From the NCBI GenBank assembly GCA_946006915.1, contig CAMFZK010000018.1, positions 1-12,182 of the forward strand: a stretch of DNA of 12,182 bases. The letters are read 5' to 3'. The notes below the pieces were generated by a model. It saw only the letters and a program-made list of their open reading frames with translations, was not told the origin of the DNA and made no database searches. Each line of letters starts with the position of its first letter. Position 1 is the stretch's first letter. Source of the stretch: an uncultured Clostridia bacterium. Lineage in GTDB: Bacteria; Bacillota; Clostridia; Oscillospirales; Acutalibacteraceae. The translations under genes were made by a program, and so were the position numbers. Shown in pieces: positions 6,363 through 12,182 of this stretch.

Positions 6363-7292
6363 CTATTCCCCAACTACCGTGCCAAGCGTTATTTTGTTAC
6401 CGCAAAGCATTTGTTTAGAAGTCATAGGTTTTGAACCCTCGGGTTGAACGGTTAAAAGCCGAATGGAAGTATTATTACCGCAGGCAATTACAAGTTCTTC
6501 CCCGTTTGCTATTACCGTACCGGCATTTTTGGTTGTTTTATCCCCTATCTTTGCGGACAAAACCTTAATCCGCTTGCCGTTCAGCATAAAAAACGCACAG
6601 GGCCAAGAGTAATATCCCCTAACCGCATTGTGAATATCAGTAGCGGTTTTTTTAAAATCAAGATTAGCCATTTCTTTTTTAATTATAGGTGCGTAAGTAG
6701 CTTCGTTTTGGTTTTGCGGAGTAGGTGTAATTTCGCCGTTTTGGAGTTTTTTAAGAGTATCTACCATTAAATCGGCGCTTATTACTGCCAAACGGTCAAA
6801 CAGTTCTTCCGCCGTTTCCTCATCACCGATTTCGGTGGTTACACTGTCCAAAATATCACCTGTGTCCATCCCCTCGTCCATACGCATTACGGTAACGCCG
6901 GTTTTGGTTTCCCCGCAAACAATGCACCACTGAATAGGCGAAGCACCTCGGTATTTAGGGAGAAGTGAAGCGTGACCGTTTACACAGCCGTATTTCGGAA
7001 TATTAAGAATTTCTTTGGGCAATATCTTTCCGTATGCCACAACCACTATAACTTCGGGGTTGATTTCTTTTAAAATTTCATACGCCTTACCGTCACGCAG
7101 GGTATTTGGCTGAAAAACCGGAATGTTATGTTCCAAAGCACAAACCTTTACAGGGGGCGGGGTCAATATTTGTTTTCTGCCTACCGGCTTATCGGGTTGA
7201 CAGAAAACCGCCGCAATCTCGTGTCGGTCTTTTATTAACGCATTGAGGGTGTTTACGGCATAGTCTGGAGTTCCCATAAAAACAATTTTCAT
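6363..7292 (-). CDS. fmt: Methionyl-tRNA formyltransferase
   Basis: Fmt transfers a formyl group from 10-formyl-tetrahydrofolate to the amino group of Met-tRNA(fMet), making the initiator tRNA. The 309 residues match the usual length. The N-terminal catalytic domain begins MKIVFMGTPD and carries the family signature NGHASLLPKYRGASPIQ at 105-121. Catalytic residues by homology are Asn105, His107 and Asp143 (in MDTGD). The C-terminal OB-like tRNA-binding domain covers about 205-309. The ATG has GGTGA five bases upstream and a less well spaced AAGGGG further out. It starts 10 bp after def, the enzyme that later removes the same formyl group. This pairing is very common in bacteria. Nothing is missing or truncated. 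Confidence 0.96.
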   Translation of the reverse strand: MKIVFMGTPDYAVNTLNALIKDRHEIAAVFCQPDKPVGRKQILTPPPVKVCALEHNIPVFQPNTLRDGKAYEILKEINPEVIVVVAYGKILPKEILNIPKYGCVNGHASLLPKYRGASPIQWCIVCGETKTGVTVMRMDEGMDTGDILDSVTTEIGDEETAEELFDRLAVISADLMVDTLKKLQNGEITPTPQNQNEATYAPIIKKEMANLDFKKTATDIHNAVRGYYSWPCAFFMLNGKRIKVLSAKIGDKTTKNAGTVIANGEELVIACGNNTSIRLLTVQPEGSKPMTSKQMLCGNKITLGTVVGE

Positions 7293-7302
7293 AAATTCAC
7301 CG

Positions 7303-7743
7303 TTACCCCTTAACCTTATCTATATAAAGTATTCCGTCAAGATGGTCAATTTCGTGGCACAAGGCACGGGCTAAAAGTCCCTCACCCGTTATTGTGAAAT
7401 TCTCCCCGAATCGGTTTTGCGCCCTTACCGTAACCTTCATCGGGCGGGTTACGTTAGCACTTCTGCCCGGCAGGGATAAACACCCCTCATTTCCGGTTTG
7501 TTTACCGACCGTTTCGGTTATTACGGGGTTTATAAGTTCAATAATACCGTCCCCTACGTCAATAACGCAAAACCTACGTAAAATTCCTATTTGGGGTGCG
7601 GCAAGACCTACACCCTCCGCTTTATACATAGTTTCCCTCATATCGTCAAGTACGGTATGAAGTTTACTGTCAAATGTAAGTTGCGTTCGGCAGACTTTTC
7701 TTAAAACGTCATCGCCTAAAGTAACAATATTCCTAATAGCCAT
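7303..7743 (-). CDS. def: Peptide deformylase
   Basis: Def removes the formyl group from the N-terminal methionine of nascent proteins at the ribosome exit. The 146 residues are the compact length of the family. All three signature motifs are intact: GVGLAAPQ (44-51), EGCLSL (86-91) and HEIDH (130-134). Cys88, His130 and His134 bind the metal (iron or zinc) and Glu131 is the catalytic acid/base. The EGCLSL form of motif 2 is that of active deformylases. The ATG has AGGAGG five bases upstream, and this ribosome binding site overlaps the priA stop codon. It is followed by fmt after 10 bp. The short C-terminus ending YIDKVKG is nearer to the type 1 proteins than to the long Gram-positive type 2 proteins. 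Confidence 0.96.
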   Translation of the reverse strand: MAIRNIVTLGDDVLRKVCRTQLTFDSKLHTVLDDMRETMYKAEGVGLAAPQIGILRRFCVIDVGDGIIELINPVITETVGKQTGNEGCLSLPGRSANVTRPMKVTVRAQNRFGENFTITGEGLLARALCHEIDHLDGILYIDKVKG

Positions 7744-7752
7744 ATATACCTC

Positions 7753-10167
7753 CTAAATTACGGTTTCGGGGTTCATATCAACCGAAACGGTAACGTCGTT
7801 CACTAATTTTACATCTATAGCCGTTTTAAGCATATTTCTGAAATTTTTGTTGTTCCTGCATTTAATTATCATACGGTAGCGGTAGCGGTTATTAACCTTT
7901 GCAACCGCCGTCGGTGCAGGGCCTAAAATAATGAGTTTAATGTCCTTATATTCACCGTTTAGCATTTCCTTAATTTTACAAAAAATGCCGTTTATTGTAT
8001 TTACAGCGTCATTTCGGTCAACCGATTGGACAGTTACGGTGCAAATATCGCAATACGGGGGAAAGGTTAAAAGTTTTCGGCTTAAAATTTCACCGTTATA
8101 AAATGTATCGTAATCCTGCTTTTTGGCAAGTTCTATAACATTGTTTTCGGGGTTTACGGTTTGAATTATAGCCCTGCCGAAACTTTCCCCCCTGCCCGCT
8201 CTGCCAACCACTTGGGTTAAAAGCGAAAACATTCTTTCAAAACTGCGGAAATCTTCGCTGTACATAGCGCCGTCCGCCCCTAAAACGCCAACCAGGGTGA
8301 CGTTTGGGAAATTCAGTCCCTTTGCAACCATTTGGGTTCCCAAAAGAATATCATATTCGCCCTTTGCAAAGGCGGTTAAATAGGTTGAGTAAGATTCACG
8401 GGAAACCGTACTGTCAGCATCTAGCCGAAGAATTTTAGCAAGGGGAAACAAAGTTTTTAATTCTTCTTCTGCTTTTTGAGTGCCTATTCCCATAAATTTT
8501 AAATGTTCCTTACCGCATTCGGGGCATTTTTCGGTAGCAGATACCGAATAACCGCAATAATGGCACATAAGCCGTTTGTTTGCCGAATGGTAGGTCATGG
8601 AAATACTGCAATTAGGACAGGATGCCACATATCCGCAGTCGGGACAGGAAATATATGTATTGTGTCCACGGCGGTTAAGCAGTAAAATTGCCTGCTTTTT
8701 ATTTTCAAGCGTTTCGCTCAAAGCATCATAAAGGGTTTGGCTTATGGGCGAAGAATTACCGCTTAAAATTTCTTTTTTCATATCAACCGTTTGGACAGCG
8801 GGAAGTACCGCATTACCGTAACGGTTTTTAAGGGTAAAGAGGGAATATTTACCCGCTTTAGCCATTGTGTAACTTTCAATAGAGGGTGTGGCAGAAGCCA
8901 AGCACAAAAGACCTTTGTGGTAAGCGGTACGGAACTTTGCCAAATCCCTTGTATGAAAACGGGGACTTTTTTCCGATTTATATGTGTGTTCCTGTTCTTC
9001 GTCAATAATAATAAGCCCTAAATCCGAAAAGGGAGCAAAAATTGCACTTCGTGTACCTATTGCAATAAGTGCGTCACCCTTTTTAATGCGTTTCCATTCA
9101 TCCATACGTTGCCCCGCAGACAAACCGCTGTGGAACACCGCAATTTTGTTGCCGTAACGCATTGTGAAAATTTCTATCATTTGGGGGGTTAGCGCAATTT
9201 CGGGAACCATTACAATAACTCCCCTGCCGCTTTTTGCAACCTCGTCCACAAGCCGTAAAAACACGCTGGTTTTACCCGAACCGGTAACGCCGTAAAGTAA
9301 CGCTACCTCGGGGTCTTTGCTTTTAAACTTTTGGAGCAAACCGTCAAAAGCGGTTTGTTGTTCTTCGGTTAATTCTATTGGGGTTTTTTGGGGGTCTGAC
9401 TTTGTTTTGTAAGGGGTTCTGAAAACCTGCTTTTCAAACACCGCCAAAATGTCTTTTTTTATTAAATTTTCAATAACCGAAACCGAAACACCCGTAAAAT
9501 ATCTTATTTCTTTTATGCTTGCGGTTTCAATATCACGCAAAAGGTCAACTACTTCCCTCTGGCGTGGGGTTAATTTTACACCGCTTAAATTTTCTTCTTT
9601 AAGCCGTACCCACTTTTGGGTAGCATCGGTCATTTTTTGCTTGGTTTCGCTGTTTTTTATAAGCACTTCCTTTTCGCAAAGCGAAGAAAGAAACTGCTTT
9701 TCTACCGAAAATTTTGAAATAATCTCATTCTCGTTTTTTTCGCCGTTTTCGGTTAAATAATCAAAAACCGCTTTTTCCTCTTGTGTTAAAAGCGAAACAG
9801 AGGCGAAATCACCGTTTGCCGAATAAAAATTTATAAGTTTATGGGAAATTCCGGCAGGAAGCATTATATTAACCGCATCGTAATATGTGCAAAACAGGTT
9901 ATCCTGCATATATTCGCACATTTTAAGCGCCTCGTCATTTAAAACAGGAGCGTTGTCTATAACCGAAATCACCGATTTTAATTTATCGGTTTCGGCTCTC
10001 ATCAAATCAAAAACCATTCCCTGCTTTTTAATGTTTCCTTTGCCGAAGGGTACTAACACCCTGCACCCTTTGGAAAGTGTAAGTTCGGGAGGAACCGAAT
10101 AACTGTAAAGCCGGTCAAACGCAGAAGTTGCGCCCGAAAGGGCAATTAAAGCCACTAATCCTTTCAT
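7753..10167 (-). CDS. priA: Primosomal protein N' (replication-restart helicase PriA)
   Basis: PriA recognises collapsed replication forks and D-loops, unwinds DNA 3' to 5' and reloads the replicative helicase. The 804 residues match Gram-positive PriA. The N-terminal 3'-DNA-binding domain covers about 1-105, followed by a winged-helix region. The superfamily 2 helicase core has Walker A GVTGSGKT (293-300), Walker B DEEQ (389-392), GTQMVAKG (610-617) and QVVGRAGR (652-659). Eight cysteines that bind two zinc ions interrupt the second helicase lobe (508, 511, 517, 520, 535, 538, 548, 551). DEEQ replaces the DEEH of E. coli, which I believe is usual in Firmicutes. The ATG has GGGAGGAA upstream. 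In B. subtilis coaBC lies just before priA; here rpoZ does, 21 bp away. Confidence 0.96.
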   Translation of the reverse strand: MKGLVALIALSGATSAFDRLYSYSVPPELTLSKGCRVLVPFGKGNIKKQGMVFDLMRAETDKLKSVISVIDNAPVLNDEALKMCEYMQDNLFCTYYDAVNIMLPAGISHKLINFYSANGDFASVSLLTQEEKAVFDYLTENGEKNENEIISKFSVEKQFLSSLCEKEVLIKNSETKQKMTDATQKWVRLKEENLSGVKLTPRQREVVDLLRDIETASIKEIRYFTGVSVSVIENLIKKDILAVFEKQVFRTPYKTKSDPQKTPIELTEEQQTAFDGLLQKFKSKDPEVALLYGVTGSGKTSVFLRLVDEVAKSGRGVIVMVPEIALTPQMIEIFTMRYGNKIAVFHSGLSAGQRMDEWKRIKKGDALIAIGTRSAIFAPFSDLGLIIIDEEQEHTYKSEKSPRFHTRDLAKFRTAYHKGLLCLASATPSIESYTMAKAGKYSLFTLKNRYGNAVLPAVQTVDMKKEILSGNSSPISQTLYDALSETLENKKQAILLLNRRGHNTYISCPDCGYVASCPNCSISMTYHSANKRLMCHYCGYSVSATEKCPECGKEHLKFMGIGTQKAEEELKTLFPLAKILRLDADSTVSRESYSTYLTAFAKGEYDILLGTQMVAKGLNFPNVTLVGVLGADGAMYSEDFRSFERMFSLLTQVVGRAGRGESFGRAIIQTVNPENNVIELAKKQDYDTFYNGEILSRKLLTFPPYCDICTVTVQSVDRNDAVNTINGIFCKIKEMLNGEYKDIKLIILGPAPTAVAKVNNRYRYRMIIKCRNNKNFRNMLKTAIDVKLVNDVTVSVDMNPETVI

Positions 10168-10188
10168 TAAAATTCCTCCCGAAAAAAA

Positions 10189-10368
10189 TTACTGTTCTTT
10201 TTTGTTTGCCAAAGAATCAATAGCCAAAGAAACGGGTTTCTTTAAACAAATTTCTTCGTTTTCTTCGATTTTTCTTGAAATATCACGTGCGGTGTGTGCA
10301 ACGTCGATAACCAAGCGGTATCTGTTAGGATATTCACCAATTAGTTTGCCGATATTAGGATTTAACAT
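10189..10368 (-). CDS. rpoZ: RNA polymerase omega subunit
   Basis: Omega is the smallest core subunit of RNA polymerase and wraps the C-terminal part of beta-prime, helping assembly. I start it at the ATG at 10368, giving 59 residues beginning MLNPNIGKLI. GAGGTG lies seven bases upstream, and earlier in-frame TTG and ATG codons have no good site. The conserved region NRYRLVIDVAHTARDI (15-30) corresponds to the family's RY-LV-A--RAR pattern. KKPVSLAIDSL (43-53) matches the second conserved block, with Ser where many relatives have Glu. At 59 residues it is short but within the Firmicutes range. It overlaps gmk by 14 bp, and gmk-rpoZ is a standard gene pair. Confidence 0.92.
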   Translation of the reverse strand: MLNPNIGKLIGEYPNRYRLVIDVAHTARDISRKIEENEEICLKKPVSLAIDSLANKKEQ

Positions 10369-10969
10369 AATTAAGCACCTCATCAATAATATGTTTTTGT
10401 CTTTTTAACATCAGGCGGCTGCCCGATATTATTTGTATTATATCGTCAACAGCAGTATCAATATCGTCATTAACAACGATATAATCATACTCTGTAGCCC
10501 GTTCAATTTCGAAAAGCGCACTGTTCATTCGCTCCGCAATAACCTCTTCGGTTTCTGTTCCCCTGCCCGAAAGCCGTTTTTCGAGTTCCGCAAAAGAGGG
10601 TGGCATTATAAAAATGCTAACCGCCTGAGGCAGTTTTTCCCTTATCTGTTTTGCGCCGTTTACGTCAACTTCAATAATAATATCGTCCCCGTTTTTGGAA
10701 GCGTTAAGCACAGGTGTTTTAGGAGTTCCGTAATAATTACCCACATAAACGTTGTGTTCTAACAGTTCGTCACGCTGTAACATTTCTTCAAACTCTTTGC
10801 GGGAGATGAAGTTATATTTTTCGCCCTCTTTTTCGCCCGCACGCATAGGACGGGTAACAGAAGATATTGAAAACTTAATTTCGGGACACTTTTTAAAAAG
10901 TTGTGATAGCAAAGTATCCTTGCCCGAACCCGAAGGACCCGAAACAACAAAAATTCCGCCTTTATTCAT
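10355..10969 (-). CDS. gmk: Guanylate kinase
   Basis: Gmk phosphorylates GMP to GDP with ATP in the cytoplasm, an essential step towards GTP and dGTP. The start is the ATG at 10969, with GAGGAA four bases upstream, inside the end of remA. This gives 204 residues, the normal length; a longer in-frame reading would only add non-conserved sequence that overlaps remA. The P-loop is GPSGSGKDT (11-19). The GMP-binding block is SVTRPMRAGEKEGEKY (37-52), retaining Arg40 and Arg43. GNYYGTP (78-84) and EVDVNGAKQI (100-109) complete the nucleotide site, and the lid Arg lies in RLSGRGTET (132-140). It overlaps remA by 8 bp and rpoZ by 14 bp, so the three genes are tightly coupled. Confidence 0.96.
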   Translation of the reverse strand: MNKGGIFVVSGPSGSGKDTLLSQLFKKCPEIKFSISSVTRPMRAGEKEGEKYNFISRKEFEEMLQRDELLEHNVYVGNYYGTPKTPVLNASKNGDDIIIEVDVNGAKQIREKLPQAVSIFIMPPSFAELEKRLSGRGTETEEVIAERMNSALFEIERATEYDYIVVNDDIDTAVDDIIQIISGSRLMLKRQKHIIDEVLNYVKS

Positions 10970-11228
10970 AATCTTCCTCCTCGAAAACAATTTCACTGTC
11001 ACTAATGCGGTTTGCCAACTTGTCAAACGGAATATAGGTTAAAATTATATGTCCGCTGTCCGCAATAATAACCGTTTTGGTTTTTCTGCCGTGGGTAGCG
11101 TCTATGAGCGTTCCCCGCTCCTTTGCATCCCCTATAATACGTTTAATCGGTGCGGATTCGGGGGTTACAACCGAAACAATACGCTCCGCCGCAACCATAT
11201 TACCCGAACCGATGTTTACTAATTTCAT
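10962..11228 (-). CDS. remA: DUF370 regulator RemA
   Basis: RemA is a small DNA-binding protein that in B. subtilis activates biofilm-matrix and osmoprotection genes and forms ring-like oligomers. Many Clostridia carry it in this same yicC-gmk context without known targets. The 88 residues match the family. Visible signatures are LVNIGSGNMVAAERIVSVV (3-21), PESAPIKR (23-30), LIDATHGRKTKTV (41-53) and DSGHIILT (57-64). The conserved basic GR-T segment reads GRKTK here, in place of the more usual GRRTR. The C-terminus is acidic (EEEDYE). GGAG upstream of the ATG overlaps the end of yicC, and the gap to yicC is four bases. Calling it a matrix regulator in this organism is inference; the family assignment is firm. 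Confidence 0.93.
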   Translation of the reverse strand: MKLVNIGSGNMVAAERIVSVVTPESAPIKRIIGDAKERGTLIDATHGRKTKTVIIADSGHIILTYIPFDKLANRISDSEIVFEEEDYE

Positions 11229-11232
11229 AAAA

Positions 11233-12111
11233 TTACTCCATATTTTGAATTTGTTCTCTTATTTTTTCTATTTCGGACTTAATATCAACAACCGTATGCG
11301 CAATTTCAATATCCTGTGCTTTAGAACCGATGGTATTGGTTTCACGGTTCATTTCCTGCACAATAAAATCGAGTTTTCTGCCTACGGGCTTAGTATCATT
11401 CAATAAATCTTCAAACTGTTTTATATGGCTTCTGAGACGTACCGTTTCTTCGGCAACCGCCACTTTATCGGCAAAGATTGCAACTTCGGTTAAAATTCTT
11501 TGTTCGTCCGGTGCATTGTCATTTAAAAGTTCTTTAATTTTTTGTTCAATGCGTTCTTTGTAAAGTTTAACCGTTTCGGGTGAACGCTTTTCAATAAATT
11601 CCACCTTTTCAAGTATATAGGCAGTACGGCTTTTAACGTCATTGAGTAACCTTTCGCCCTCAATACTTCGCATTTCAATAAAGTTATCAAGTGCCTCTTT
11701 TGCAACGGTTAAAACGGCGTTTTGCACCGTTTGGTCATCGGCAACTTTACGGCGAACCTTGAATAAATCGTTATTGCCCACAAAGACGGACGCACCGATA
11801 TCGTTCTTAATCTTAAATTCCTTTGAAAGTTGTTTTAATGCGGTGATATAAGCGTTAGCATAATCACGGTCAATTTCAACCACGGTTGCGTTTTGGGAAT
11901 TATCCTCAATCATAACCGAAATTTCAACCTTGCCCCGTGAAATGTTTTGTGCTAAAAACGATTTGAGTTTCTCCTCCAAAAAGTTATAACTTCGGGGCAG
12001 ACGTGCCGAAAATTCAAAATACCTGTGGTTTACCGATTTAATTTCAACCGTAATGTCAAGCGAGTCTATTTCCTTTTTTGCTCTGCCGAAACCGGTCATA
12101 CTTCTAACCAT
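11233..12111 (-). CDS. yicC: YicC/YloC family endoribonuclease
   Basis: This is a YicC/YloC protein, the family recently shown to be endoribonucleases acting on RNA in the cytoplasm (E. coli YicC, B. subtilis YloC). With the ATG at 12111 it has 292 residues, the usual length. AAGGTG lies six bases upstream of this start; a TTG five codons earlier has no good site. Signatures in order are SMTGFG (4-9), SVNHRYFE (26-33), ARLPR (36-40), RSIEGERLL (148-156), EETVRLRSHI (221-230) and the strongly conserved GRKLDFIVQEMNRETNT (244-260). It ends KSEIEKIREQIQNME. The C-terminal third is the DUF1732 domain. It is the first gene of the operon in this window, with an AT-rich upstream stretch that probably holds the promoter. 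Confidence 0.93.
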   Translation of the reverse strand: MVRSMTGFGRAKKEIDSLDITVEIKSVNHRYFEFSARLPRSYNFLEEKLKSFLAQNISRGKVEISVMIEDNSQNATVVEIDRDYANAYITALKQLSKEFKIKNDIGASVFVGNNDLFKVRRKVADDQTVQNAVLTVAKEALDNFIEMRSIEGERLLNDVKSRTAYILEKVEFIEKRSPETVKLYKERIEQKIKELLNDNAPDEQRILTEVAIFADKVAVAEETVRLRSHIKQFEDLLNDTKPVGRKLDFIVQEMNRETNTIGSKAQDIEIAHTVVDIKSEIEKIREQIQNME

Positions 12112-12162
12112 GGTTTTCACCTTCAATAAAATAAAATATACTTATCCATAATAATTCATACT

Positions 12163-12171
12163 ATTTTACCA
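12163..12171 (-). promoter_or_regulatory. Possible extended -10 promoter element for the operon
   Basis: The minus strand reads TGGTAAAAT, which resembles an extended -10 (TGn then TATAAT-like), about 52 bases upstream of the yicC ATG in a 70-bp AT-rich stretch. A -35 box would fall beyond the window edge, so it cannot be checked. Other AT-rich hexamers nearby (TATTAT, TATATT) are alternatives. Confidence 0.28.
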
Positions 12172-12182
12172 AAAAAGTACCC

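Noticed and set aside
6960..6980. Fmt signature reads N-G-H where many relatives have N-V-H or N-I-H
   Set aside because: The middle position is variable in the family and the catalytic Asn and His are present, so activity is not in doubt.
8778..9005. 75-codon frame on the minus strand within priA
   Set aside because: It is in a different frame from priA, covers the conserved helicase core and shows no independent start signal or protein motif.

Overview
The window is a conserved chromosomal housekeeping block from a low-GC, spore-forming Firmicute. Gene content and order point to class Clostridia, probably an Oscillospirales/Ruminococcaceae-type gut lineage. That placement is an inference from synteny, AT-rich codon choice and the presence of spoVM and remA; no rRNA or other taxonomic marker is present.

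All fourteen genes I can support lie on the minus strand, so transcription runs from the right end to the left. In that order they are: yicC/yloC (endoribonuclease family), remA (DUF370), gmk, rpoZ, priA, def, fmt, rsmB, rlmN, a PP2C phosphatase (stp/prpC), a PASTA Ser/Thr kinase (prkC), rsgA, a 50-residue one-helix membrane protein that I cannot name, and spoVM. From yicC to rsgA the gaps are at most 21 bp and several genes overlap by 1 to 17 bp, so this looks like one operon with translational coupling. The last two genes were found by direct reading at positions 138-396; both are too short for common ORF cut-offs. A hairpin at about 88-127, whose G-U pairs form only in the minus-strand transcript, is a good candidate for the end of the unit.

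The genes cover linked steps of growth: nucleotide supply (Gmk), the RNA polymerase omega subunit, restart of stalled replication (PriA), start and finish of N-terminal formyl-methionine handling (Fmt, Def), rRNA and tRNA methylation (RsmB, RlmN), 30S assembly (RsgA), cell-wall-responsive phosphorylation (PrkC with its phosphatase), and regulation of matrix or sporulation (RemA, SpoVM). Compared with Bacillus subtilis, where this cluster continues with rpe and thiN before spoVM and carries coaBC between rpoZ and priA, those three genes are absent here.

The stretch from 1 to 137 holds only the terminator and AT-rich sequence. The right edge (12112-12182) is AT-rich and probably carries the operon promoter. 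There are no mobile elements, CRISPR arrays, RNA genes or signs of horizontal transfer. I do not see a strong candidate for a wholly new system. The best lead is the small membrane-protein gene coupled to spoVM.
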